From assembly GCF_000719285.1 (NCBI RefSeq), contig NZ_JOFS01000058.1, forward strand, positions 1-26,272: a stretch of DNA of 26,272 bases. Direction: 5' to 3'. This DNA comes from Streptomyces bicolor (GTDB lineage Bacteria; Actinomycetota; Actinomycetes; Streptomycetales; Streptomycetaceae). The number at the start of each line of letters is the position of its first letter. Position 1 is the first letter of the stretch. Made by a program: the position numbers and the translations under genes. Of this stretch, positions 1-7,373 are shown in pieces. The notes under the pieces are model-generated. The model saw only the letters and a list, made by a program, of their open reading frames with translations, had not been told where the DNA came from and did no database searches.

Positions 1-1
1 G

Positions 2-1265
2 TTCCTCCTGTGGCGCCGCATGAAGCTGTGGGAGCTCCGCTCCTACGAGCAGGTCATCAAGCTGGAGCAGGAGCGCCTCATCTATCAGGCCCGCCTGCGG
101 TCTCGCTTCGGCCGCGCGTGGCGCCGCAAGGCCCCGGTGGAGTCGCTGATGCCCCTGCGGCTCGCCCGCTACGGCGTGCCCCTGTCCGAGACCGCCCGGG
201 CCGGCTTGGCCGCTGCCGGTGTCCACGAGCTGCCCATCCAGTTCACCGGCGAACGGACCCCGCCTGAAGTGCCGCGGCAAAGCCCTGCACTCCAGGAAGA
301 TCCCCAGCAAACCGGCGAGCCTGCGCAGCTCACGACCGGGCCCCGCCCGACGAAGCCAATACCAGCGGCGGACCCCCTCGAGTCACCAGTACCGTTCATC
401 TCAAACCGCAGCCAAGGCCCAGCCCGAGCATGCACAAGACACGCATGAACGATGGAGCAACTACCTCTACAACGCCTGGCTCATGTACACGCAGGAGCAC
501 GGGACGTACCCAGAGGCCGCCGCTCTCGCCGCGTACGTCTACGAGCGTGACCGAATCACCGGGGCTGGTGGCCAGCCCCTCACCGGCGACGACCTGAAGT
601 CTCTCGTCCTGACCTTCCACCAGCGCAAGCTCGGCAAAGCGGAAGGACCAGGCGCGGAGCCAGCCCCCGCTCCCGCCCACCAACAGCCAGCCGATGCGGA
701 CCTGCCCACGGCGGGCGACCATCCCGAGCAAGTGCCCACCGGCGCGGGTGCGCAAGCCGCCAAAGAAACGCGCAGCCCCCACATAAGCGCAACCCTCGAC
801 ACCACCGAGCCGGACGGCTCCAGCACAACCGGGGAACCCGCCACCCTCACCACCGTGGACCGCTACTACCTCGCCTGGGCGGAATACCAGACTCAAACCG
901 GCGAGGAACCCAAAGCCGATCAGCTCTCCGCCTACCTCGCCGCCCAGGGCATGAACGGCAGAGGCGGCAAGGCGGTAAGCCCATCCACCCTGCGCCGCTA
1001 CCTCCTGCCGTTCCGCGTCTACCGTCTCTGGGCCGAGCAGCGCATCAAACACAACAACCCCCCACTCCATGTCATAGCGCAAGAATGCGCAGACCACGGC
1101 ATCACCGCCCAGCACAACAGACCCCTCACCACCGACTACATCGCCGAGCAGGCCGGTGACTTCGAGCGACGCTGGCAAGCACTCACCCGCCACCACACAG
1201 AAGCGCAAAAGCGACACCCTCTACCCACACCGCACACGCAACCGCGATCACACACCTGTCCATGA
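2..1265 (+). pseudogene. DUF2637/SpdB-like plasmid protein, C-terminal part, frame-disrupted
   Basis: The gene enters from the left edge in frame 2 with FLLWRRMKLWELRSYEQ and, after a basic stretch, KAPVESLMPLRLARYG. This is the segment after the last membrane helix in actinobacterial DUF2637 proteins, the family of plasmid spread protein SpdB. Frame 2 stops at 448, and coding-like sequence continues in frame 3 from about 390 to 1265, so one indel at about 385-430 is likely. The frame-3 part holds two related segments of about 60 residues (codons near 460-640 and 860-1040), each with Y-x2-AW near the start, a conserved AAYV or SAYL, and a Gly-rich turn before a basic helix. They may be DNA-binding repeats. 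The N-terminal membrane part lies outside the window. The family assignment is fairly firm; the transfer role is inferred. Confidence 0.65.
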
Positions 1266-1297
1266 GGCTGCACAAACACAGGAAACAGGAGGCCACG

Positions 1298-1357
1298 ATG
1301 AGACACACAAACCCATACGCAGCCAACACACCTGACGAGCCCCCGCCAGCACAGTGA
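1298..1357 (+). CDS. Tiny ORF with strong RBS, probably a truncated gene start
   Basis: An ATG at 1298 follows AGGAGGCCACG, an almost ideal ribosome binding site, but the frame closes after 19 codons. It lies 32 bases beyond the DUF2637-like gene, where plasmid operons usually carry their next small gene. Sequence character changes right after the stop. I read it as the start of a lost gene cut at a recombination junction. A genuine 19-residue peptide cannot be excluded. No homology is recognisable. The stretch from 1358 to 1455 holds no gene I can support. Confidence 0.3.
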   Translation: MRHTNPYAANTPDEPPPAQ

Positions 1358-1455
1358 GCCTTTTTCCGACCTGGTGCGCTGGCACGGCAGTTGCTCCTCG
1401 TGGAGTGACGAGGCCGCTGGCGAATGGGTTTTCGGCCAAGAGACTCGTCTGGGTA

Positions 1456-1923
1456 TTACCGGCCCGCCTCGCCGAGCGGTTGTCCGGCAGAGGAGTCCAT
1501 AAGGTCGGTGCGTCGAGCCCGCCACCACGGCACAAGCTGGACGACGCCGAACGCCACCTCGGCAACGAAGAACAGCCACAGCCACCGCGGGGCACCGTGT
1601 GCCAGCGCATACGCCTGCCACGCGGCGAAAAGCGTGCGCGCGATGCCGTCGAACAGTCCGTGCACTGGCAGCGGGTTGCTGATCCGGAGCAGCGCCCAGA
1701 CGACCACCACTGAACCCATCAGATTCGCGTAAAGGATCTCTATCGGGTCGAGGGCAGGCAGGGCGCCCAGCCCGAGCGCGTCACCGAGCTTCGACAGCGC
1801 GTCGTGCACCAGGGCGTAGGTCCACGGCGTGGCGAAACCGGCTGTGACCACGAGGTCGTACCAAGCACTTGTGCGTACGACGCGAAGATAGGCGGGGTGG
1901 GAAGGGGCGAAAAGACGGATCAC
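1456..1923 (-). CDS. Small integral membrane protein, MerR-linked
   Basis: The 155-aa product has three or four hydrophobic stretches (around WYDLVVTAGFATPW, LYANLMGSVVVVWALLRI and WLWLFFVAEVAFGVVQLVPW) and a polar C-terminus, so it is probably a small multi-pass membrane protein. I do not recognise the family with certainty. The frame opens upstream at 1992, but I prefer the GTG at 1923: GGAG lies just upstream of it, and the earlier start would place coding sequence over the -35 box. The divergent MerR-type gene and the 19-20 bp promoter spacer suggest that the regulator controls this gene, perhaps in response to a small molecule or stress. The function is unknown. Confidence 0.6.
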   Translation of the reverse strand: MIRLFAPSHPAYLRVVRTSAWYDLVVTAGFATPWTYALVHDALSKLGDALGLGALPALDPIEILYANLMGSVVVVWALLRISNPLPVHGLFDGIARTLFAAWQAYALAHGAPRWLWLFFVAEVAFGVVQLVPWWRARRTDLMDSSAGQPLGEAGR

Positions 1924-1961
1924 GGAGAGGCTCCTGCTGGTCTCCTGCACGGACGCCACGA

Positions 1962-1992
1962 CGGTAAACAGTGGAGTACTGTCCAAGGTCAA
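1962..1992 (-). promoter_or_regulatory. MerR-type promoter/operator for the membrane protein
   Basis: Read on the minus strand, TTGACC at 1992-1987 is followed 19 or 20 bases later by a weak -10 (TTACCG or TACCGT at about 1967-1961). The spacer holds the dyad TGGACAGTACTCCA. Overlong spacers with a central dyad are the hallmark of promoters activated by MerR-family proteins, and a MerR-type gene starts 22 bases away in the other direction. Confidence 0.6.
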
Positions 1993-2013
1993 GTCCGCAG
2001 TTCAGGGAGAGCC

Positions 2014-2370
2014 GTGCGTATCGGGGAGCTGGCCGCGCAAGCGGGACTGACCAGGGACACCATCCGTTTCTACGAGAAGATCGGTCTCGTCACGGGGCGG
2101 CGTCTGGCCAACGGTTATCGCGACTTCCCGCCGGAGGCAGTGCCCTGGCTGCAGTACGTCCGCACCGCACAGACGCTCGGCTTCTCGCTGGCCGAGATCG
2201 CACAGACCGGCGAGGAACTGCGGAACGCGCCCGACACCGCCGAGGCGTTGTCCGCGCTGTTCGAGGAGAAGATCAAGGTTATCGATGCGCGTATGGCGCA
2301 GCTTGCCACCCTGCGGGCCGAGCTCGACGCACGCGTTGGCACCGGATGCCCGCTACGGGCGGCCGGCTGA
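2014..2370 (+). CDS. MerR-family transcriptional regulator
   Basis: The 118-aa product begins VRIGELAAQAGLTRDTIRFY, the winged helix-turn-helix of MerR proteins, followed by a wing with NGYRDFP and a helical dimerisation segment (residues about 75-110). It ends in GTGCPL with one cysteine, so the paired or tripled cysteines of mercury or zinc sensors are absent and the effector is unclear. The GTG at 2014 is chosen because AGGGAGA lies 5 bases upstream and the protein then starts exactly at the family N-terminus. It probably represses itself and switches the divergent membrane protein. An IS110 remnant begins almost at its stop codon. Confidence 0.85.
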   Translation: MRIGELAAQAGLTRDTIRFYEKIGLVTGRRLANGYRDFPPEAVPWLQYVRTAQTLGFSLAEIAQTGEELRNAPDTAEALSALFEEKIKVIDARMAQLATLRAELDARVGTGCPLRAAG

Positions 2371-3114
2371 GCCGGGTAAACATCGACAAACAGGCCTCGA
2401 CCTCTCTCAAGGCATTCTTCCAACCCTGGGCCCGCGCATGCAGCACCCGGCCGTGCTCAGACTGCTCGACCAGTTCGGCTCACCGGCCCAGATACGCAAC
2501 GCCGGACGCCGACGGCTCATCACCCTGATCCGTCCGAAGGCACCCCGCATGGCAGAGCGGCTGATCGACGACGTCTTCACCGCGCTGGACGAACAGACCG
2601 TCCTCGTTCCGGGCACGGACGCGGCCTCACTGATCTTCCCCAGCCTCGCCTCCTCGCTCCAGGCGGTGCTCGACCAGCGCAAGCTGCTGGCGCACCGGAT
2701 CGCGGAACTGCTGGAGGCCCACCCTCTTTCCAAGGTGCTGATGTCCATGCCCGGCATCGGCATCAGAACCGGCGCCCGCATCCTCATCGACGTCGGTGAC
2801 GGCACCGCGTTCCCGTCCGCCGCCTACCTCGCCGCCTACGCCGGCCTCGCCCCGCCGCCCCGGACCTCCAGGTCGTCCATCCGCGGTGAACAGCCCTCAC
2901 GGAGAGGAAACAAGCAGCTCAAGCTGGCCCTCTTCCTCTCCGCGTTCGCCGCGCTGGCCGACCCGGCCTCGCGCACCTACTACGACAAAAAAACGCCCAG
3001 GGTAAACACCACACCCAGGCCATCCTCTGCCTCGCCCAACGCCGAGCGGACGTGCTCTTCGCGATGCTCCGCGACGGCGCCTTCTACCAACCACCAACCC
3101 CGATCGCCCCTTGA
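2371..3114 (+). pseudogene. IS110-family transposase remnant, C-terminal half
   Basis: About 240 codons match the C-terminal part of IS110-family DEDD transposases. The linker (HPAVLRLLDQFGSPAQIRNAG) is followed by the Transposase_20 domain with MSMPGIGIRTGARILID, YLAAYAGLAPP and the GNKQLKLALFLSAF segment that carries the family serine. The N-terminal RuvC-like DEDD domain is missing. After RTYYDKK at about 2990 the frame shifts by -1 across a run of seven A residues, and the true C-terminus (HTQAILCLAQRRADVLFAML) continues in the other frame to the TGA at 3112-3114. The downstream CATAGGGGCACCCCCCC resembles the right end of related elements. It cannot encode an active enzyme. Confidence 0.8.
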
Positions 3115-3169
3115 CCAAAGTCATAGGGGCACCCCCCCAGAGGCCGGGCCCGCTGCCTTATGCACAGAA

Positions 3170-3210
3170 GGCCCCGGCCGCTTGGCACAGGGAGAATGAC
3201 GACCGGGGCC
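3170..3210. terminator. GC-rich hairpin after the methyltransferase gene
   Basis: GGCCCCGG (3170-3177) pairs perfectly with CCGGGGCC (3203-3210) around a 25-base loop. It lies 18 bases beyond the stop of the leftward methyltransferase gene, so it probably ends that transcription unit. There is no U-tract, as is usual in streptomycetes. Confidence 0.5.
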
Positions 3211-3227
3211 GCAGTTCGGAGCGGCGG

Positions 3228-4358
3228 TCAGCCCACAGCCAACGACCAGGAGCCGCGCGACAGCGTGAGAGTGCCGTCCGGGTCGAGCCGCGCCCGCGCC
3301 CCATACACCGGCAACCCGCCCTCGCGGTTAAGCCGGTTCCGGATCCGCTCCAGCTCGTTCCACAGTCGTCGCGGCCCGGCCTGGTGCACCGTCGGCGAGT
3401 CGAGGAACCCCGAGGCCGTAGCACGAGCCCACGACCCGTCCGGGTGCAGCAGCCACACCGTACGCTCATCGCCGTCCTGCCCGAGCCGGTAGTCGATGCC
3501 GGGAAAGGACAGCTCCAGCATCGACATGACGTCCCACGCGTCCGGGGGGTAAAGCAGCGGATACCGGCTGGTCGTGACCTCCTCCCCATCGCCCTCCGCA
3601 GCCTCTTGCCCGAGAGCTACCGGCGGCCCATAGCTGGCGCCGTGACGGGTGCGCATGAACCCGGCCCGATCCCACTCGATCCGGCCCTCGGCGCCCCCGT
3701 CCTCCGACTTGTCAGCGGTGAGGATCAGCCCCGTCCCCGCCAACGTCGTTACCAGCCGGCCGCCCGGCCGCAGCCCGCGCAGCCAGGAGACCGGCACGGG
3801 ACGTACGGACACCGTGGCCACGATGCGGTCGTACTCGCCCGGCAGGTCCCCGGTGATGTCGCAGACCTCGAGACGAGGACTCTCGCCGATCTCGGCGAGC
3901 CGGTCCGCGGCGAGCTTCACCAGCTCCTCGTCGACGTCCACGCTCGTCACGCGCCCGCTGCCAAGCCGGGCGCAGGCAAGGGCGGTGCCGTAGCCCGTGC
4001 CCGTGGTGACCAAGACGTCGTTGTCGTCGCTGATCATCGCGTGCCGGTACATCTGCACCACGAGGCCCGGCAGCGTTGCCGAAGAGGTCGGGACGCCAGC
4101 GACGGTGTCGCCGGGGCTGGCGTTGTCGGCATGGCAGGCATCGACGCGGGTCACGAGCGTCCGATTGCTGTAGGCCGCCTCAAGCCAGGCAGCCGGGGCG
4201 CTCGGACCGTCCCTGAGCACCCACCCGTCGCCGCCGGGCTGCTCCCACCAGCGCGGGACGAACACATGCCGCGGCACTTCGGCCACTGCGGAGTGCCAGC
4301 GGGATTCCGGCCGTACGACCTCACGCGCCAGGCGCCCGGCCAGAGGTAGCCAGTTCAT
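3228..4358 (-). CDS. Protein-L-isoaspartate methyltransferase-like SAM enzyme
   Basis: This 376-aa protein has the N-terminal signature VPRHVFVP of the PIMT (PCMT) family, then PTSSATLPGLVVQMYRHA, a SAM-binding motif I (TGTGYGTALACA, residues about 155-166), an acidic loop (SVDVDEE) and LRPGGRLV. About 150 further residues form a C-terminal extension not found in housekeeping PIMTs. Extended PIMT homologues of this kind modify peptides in actinobacterial RiPP pathways, including the methyltransferases of ATP-grasp (graspetide) systems, where they act on Asp side chains. The ATG at 4358 gives the family N-terminus; the open frame upstream overlaps the preceding gene. It lies 22 bases after the radical SAM gene, probably in the same transcript. 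Family is clear; substrate is unknown. Confidence 0.8.
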   Translation of the reverse strand: MNWLPLAGRLAREVVRPESRWHSAVAEVPRHVFVPRWWEQPGGDGWVLRDGPSAPAAWLEAAYSNRTLVTRVDACHADNASPGDTVAGVPTSSATLPGLVVQMYRHAMISDDNDVLVTTGTGYGTALACARLGSGRVTSVDVDEELVKLAADRLAEIGESPRLEVCDITGDLPGEYDRIVATVSVRPVPVSWLRGLRPGGRLVTTLAGTGLILTADKSEDGGAEGRIEWDRAGFMRTRHGASYGPPVALGQEAAEGDGEEVTTSRYPLLYPPDAWDVMSMLELSFPGIDYRLGQDGDERTVWLLHPDGSWARATASGFLDSPTVHQAGPRRLWNELERIRNRLNREGGLPVYGARARLDPDGTLTLSRGSWSLAVG

Positions 4359-4380
4359 CGCTCGTCGTCCTTCCCGTCCC

Positions 4381-5244
4381 CTAGTAAGCAGGGTCGCAGG
4401 CTTCGGTGTTCGCCGGGTCACAGTCGTTCGAGTCCGCCGGGGTACAGCCGGCCGACAGGACGGGCCGCCGGGGAATGCTGGCCGCCGTCTGCGCCCACCG
4501 CTGCCCAGCAAACACCGCGGCGAGCCCTTCGGTCTTCGCGTTCCCTGTGTCGAGGAACCGGCCCAGCACGCACGGGGTGACCGTGCCGTCGGGCATGACG
4601 GCCGCCCGGCCCTTCGCACAACGGCCGCACAGGTCCCGGATGCTGGGCAGGTGCCTCTCGGCCCGGCCGACGCTGCGAACGCGGTCCGTGTTGATGACGC
4701 GCACGCCGATGCTCTCCAAGTCGGCACGGGCCTCCGCTACGCGCTGCCCCTCGAACACCTCCACGATGCCCACCTGGAGCGGGATACGCCGGTTGACCAC
4801 CTGGATGATGTTCGCGCGGGTCGCGGCATGGGAGCCCTTCCGGCCTGTCACCCGCTCGTGCTCCTCGGCCACATCGCTGTAGTAGGACGTCGCCAGAGAA
4901 ACCTTCGGGTGCTCGAACAGCTCCCAGTGCTCGTGCTTCACGCGGTACAGATTGCTGTAGACCTGCGCGCCGAGCCCCAATGCCGTAGCGCGGAGCACCA
5001 GGGCCTCGAAGTCCGGGTGCATCGTCGGCTCGCCGCCGATGAACTGCACCTTCTCCACACCGAGCTCGGCGGCCTCGTTAAGGAGCCGCTGCCAGTCGTC
5101 GGTGGTCATGCTGCCGTGCCCCTCCGTGGGCCCGGCCTTGGCGTAGCAGAGCGACGGGCAGGTGAGTTGACACTTGCCGGTGATCTCCAGCTCAAGGAAC
5201 GTCGGGATGGCGCGTGTTGTGGGCGTCTCGGGAGCGATCGTCAC
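4381..5244 (-). CDS. Radical SAM enzyme with CX3CX3C motif and Cys-repeat tail
   Basis: The 287-aa protein has a radical SAM core starting EITGKCQLTCPSLCY. The three cluster cysteines are C25, C29 and C33, a CX3CX3C spacing instead of the usual CX3CX2C. It continues with HGSMTTDDW and VQFIGGEPTMHPDF (the GGE motif that contacts SAM) and a C-terminal CGRC ... TVTPCVLGRF pattern like a reduced SPASM/twitch domain with an auxiliary cluster. The last 21 residues repeat every eight residues with C267, C275 and C283, ending ACDPAY. The ATG at 5244 follows AAGGGAATT. Enzymes of this type usually modify peptides or proteins; the neighbouring methyltransferase may act on the same substrate. Confidence 0.85.
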   Translation of the reverse strand: MTIAPETPTTRAIPTFLELEITGKCQLTCPSLCYAKAGPTEGHGSMTTDDWQRLLNEAAELGVEKVQFIGGEPTMHPDFEALVLRATALGLGAQVYSNLYRVKHEHWELFEHPKVSLATSYYSDVAEEHERVTGRKGSHAATRANIIQVVNRRIPLQVGIVEVFEGQRVAEARADLESIGVRVINTDRVRSVGRAERHLPSIRDLCGRCAKGRAAVMPDGTVTPCVLGRFLDTGNAKTEGLAAVFAGQRWAQTAASIPRRPVLSAGCTPADSNDCDPANTEACDPAY

Positions 5245-5274
5245 GGGTCAATTCCCTTCTCGAATTCCTCGGGG

Positions 5275-5317
5275 CCCTGCCGGGGCCAGAGGGGAAACGG
5301 GGCTAGCCCCGGCAGGG
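5275..5317. terminator. GC-rich hairpin between the HprK-like and radical SAM genes
   Basis: Two perfect 12-base arms (5275-5286 and 5306-5317, CCCTGCCGGGGC and its complement) flank a 19-base loop containing GGGGAAACGGGG. It follows the stop of the HprK-like gene by 20 bases and precedes the radical SAM start by 30 bases. It could be a partial terminator, a processing site or a stability element. Confidence 0.5.
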
Positions 5318-5337
5318 GTTGTACGGGGGTGTAGCGG

Positions 5338-6468
5338 CTAGTGGGTGGCAGTGATCTCCTCGGCGGTCTTGGCCAGAAGTGCCGCGTTCGCGTCGATGTC
5401 GTGGCTGAGGATCACGGAGCGGCGCGGCAGCCGGGCCAGATGCTCGGTCAGTTCCTGGGCGCCGGTCGCGGTGGTGGGGGTGAGGCCGAAGATGTCCGGG
5501 TAGCGATCCTCGGTCTTCGACGTGAAGACGTCTGCCTCGGTCAGGGCGCGGCCGTTCTCCACCTGGGCAGGGGTCGCCTCCGGGTTGACGGACGGGAAGA
5601 GGAGCCCGGCGGCCGTCGCGCCGGTGGAGAGGGTTAGGCCGAGCCAGGTGGAGAGCTGGTCAGGGAAGAACTGCGGTTTCAGCTCCTTGCCGGTGTCCTT
5701 CCAGAGTGGTTCGCGGCGGCCGTCGTGGAGGGCTTCGGTCACGTCCGGGTGCTGGGTGGGGTGGAGCTGTTCGCCGGCGCGGACTTTGTCTCGTACCTGG
5801 TCGTACAGGCCGGTCGCGTCCAGGAGGCCGAGGCCGATCGCGGCGGCCGACGGCCACGGCAGCACGCGCACGCGGCCGTCCGGTTCGGGACGGGCGAAGA
5901 CGCGGTCATTGGCGAGCAGGCCCCAGCCGCCCAACGCCAGGAGGAGGGAGGTGGTGGTCTTGCCCGCGCCCTTGTCGCCGAGGGTCAGGACTGCGTCCCC
6001 ATTCTGGGTGGCAGCGGAGGCGTGCAGCACGGTCCACCCATCGGCAAGGAGTTGCCCGCGCACGAGTTCGCGCGCGAGGCGGGCGCCGGCGACCGCTACT
6101 GCTTCGGGGTGTTCGCCGACGATGACCATGCGGCGGCCGTTGGCCTGGTAGCCGATCCGCTCCTCCGGCTGCACTGCGTAGGTGACCCCGTCCTGACGGG
6201 AAACCAGGGTGCGTGCGTTGGCGTAGGTGGTGGCTTCGTGGCCGTAGTCGCGGACGAGGGTGGTGATGTCGTCGACCCGGGCGGGGGCCACGTCGGCGAG
6301 GACCAGACCCTCGCCGTCGGCGATGCCGCCGGGGTTCGGGGCGTCGGTGAGTTCGGCGTTCCACCAAGGGCCGAAGTAGCGGCGCGACCAGTCGGCCACG
6401 GCCGGGGTCTGGCTGGCGACCGTGACGGTTGCCGTGTCGGCAGCGATGCGGGTTGCGGTCAGGGGCAC
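5338..6468 (-). CDS. HPr kinase-like P-loop protein
   Basis: This 376-aa protein carries a Walker A loop GDKGAGKTT (residues 164-172) right after GWTVLHASAA, and a LANDRVF segment where HprK proteins have their second acidic motif. This is the layout of the C-terminal domain of HPr kinase/phosphorylase and its bacterial relatives. It has about 145 extra N-terminal residues of unrecognised fold, and no PTS components are nearby. HprK relatives also occur in natural-product clusters, where some phosphorylate peptides (lasso peptide tailoring). The GTG at 6468 is preceded by AAGGAG and overlaps the end of the dehydrogenase gene by 10 bases, which implies coupling. The phosphate acceptor is unknown. 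Confidence 0.75.
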   Translation of the reverse strand: MPLTATRIAADTATVTVASQTPAVADWSRRYFGPWWNAELTDAPNPGGIADGEGLVLADVAPARVDDITTLVRDYGHEATTYANARTLVSRQDGVTYAVQPEERIGYQANGRRMVIVGEHPEAVAVAGARLARELVRGQLLADGWTVLHASAATQNGDAVLTLGDKGAGKTTTSLLLALGGWGLLANDRVFARPEPDGRVRVLPWPSAAAIGLGLLDATGLYDQVRDKVRAGEQLHPTQHPDVTEALHDGRREPLWKDTGKELKPQFFPDQLSTWLGLTLSTGATAAGLLFPSVNPEATPAQVENGRALTEADVFTSKTEDRYPDIFGLTPTTATGAQELTEHLARLPRRSVILSHDIDANAALLAKTAEEITATH

Positions 6469-7373
6469 GCGGGAGCTCCTTGCTGCTCGTGATGGTTGAT
6501 CGTCTGGTAAGCGGCTTCGAGTTTGGTGCGGGCCGTAAGCAGGTCCGCCGTCTCGTGCGCGTCCAGCTCCGGGGGCTGAACCGTCGGCTGACCCGCCTGG
6601 ATGTACAAGCGGATTCCGAGCCACACGCCCGCGCGGTTGACGGACAGAACATCGGTGCCGTCCTGGACGCCGAGGAGTTTGCGCAGCGTGGAGAGGACAG
6701 CTGCGGCCGGTCCGTGGCGGGTTCGGCCTATCCCGGTGTTGATCCGGCGCGGCCGGGCGGCCAGCTCGGCGCGCACGAGGTCCAGGGGCACGGTGCACGG
6801 GGCACCGTGAATGGTGGTGGTTGAGGCGCAGATGACCGCGCAGTCTCCGTGCTCGCCGATCACGTACCCGTCCACCGCTTCGACGGGCACATGGTGATGA
6901 GCGGCGAGGGCGGCGCGATAGCGGGCTGTATCGGTCGCCGATCCGATGCCGTACACGGCCGCGCCGCTGACGCTGGCGAAGAGCCGTGAGAGGACGTCCA
7001 CGGGGTTGGTGACCATAACCACAGGCCCTCTGTAGCCGGTGAAGGCGCGGGCGAGGTCGGCGATCAGGGGAGCGTTCGCGACGAGTCCTGCCATCCGCAC
7101 GTTGCGAGTGGCGGAGTTGGTGAACATGGCGCGGGGACACATCACCAGCGCGTCCGCCTGGTCCAGTTCGGCGACGCTCGCGCAGGCGCGTGCGCGGGTA
7201 CCGGAGTGAGCGAGATGGGCCATGTCATCCAGATCGGTGACCAGCCCGACGGCGCTCTCCGCCGTGCGCGAGGTGATCAGCAGCCGGTCACACCAGGGTT
7301 CGCCGACGAGGAGCGCGGCGACGGTTTGACCGACCGCGCCGGCACCGATGATGCCCACCGTGCGGCCGGTCAC
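6459..7373 (-). CDS. Lactate/malate dehydrogenase-family protein
   Basis: The 304-aa product has the Rossmann start VGIIGAGAVGQ (GxGxxG at residues 10-15), VTNPVDVL (about 121-128), the substrate-binding DTAR (148-151) and the catalytic GEHGD (173-177), so the NAD site and the His/Asp/Arg machinery of LDH/MDH are present. The mobile substrate loop reads CPRAMFTNSATR and lacks the usual R-PG-x-[ST]R pattern, which suggests a 2-oxo or 2-hydroxy acid other than lactate or malate. The GTG at 7373 overlaps the kinase stop by 4 bases (GTGA), and the 3' end overlaps the HprK-like gene, so three genes are probably translated together. Confidence 0.85.
   Translation of the reverse strand: MTGRTVGIIGAGAVGQTVAALLVGEPWCDRLLITSRTAESAVGLVTDLDDMAHLAHSGTRARACASVAELDQADALVMCPRAMFTNSATRNVRMAGLVANAPLIADLARAFTGYRGPVVMVTNPVDVLSRLFASVSGAAVYGIGSATDTARYRAALAAHHHVPVEAVDGYVIGEHGDCAVICASTTTIHGAPCTVPLDLVRAELAARPRRINTGIGRTRHGPAAAVLSTLRKLLGVQDGTDVLSVNRAGVWLGIRLYIQAGQPTVQPPELDAHETADLLTARTKLEAAYQTINHHEQQGAPACP

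Noticed and set aside
396..1217. 273-codon minus-strand frame opposite the DUF2637-like gene
   Set aside because: It mirrors a GC-rich coding strand, has no recognisable motif or RBS, and the plus strand shows the family sequence.
2988..3005. Seven-A run in the IS110 remnant as a programmed frameshift site
   Set aside because: IS110 transposases are made from one frame, the N-terminal domain is missing, and the zero-frame codons do not fit the classical slippery heptamer. Simple decay is more likely.
3111..4349. 412-codon plus-strand frame
   Set aside because: Antisense shadow of the PIMT-like gene; its composition is Arg/Pro-rich and no motif appears.
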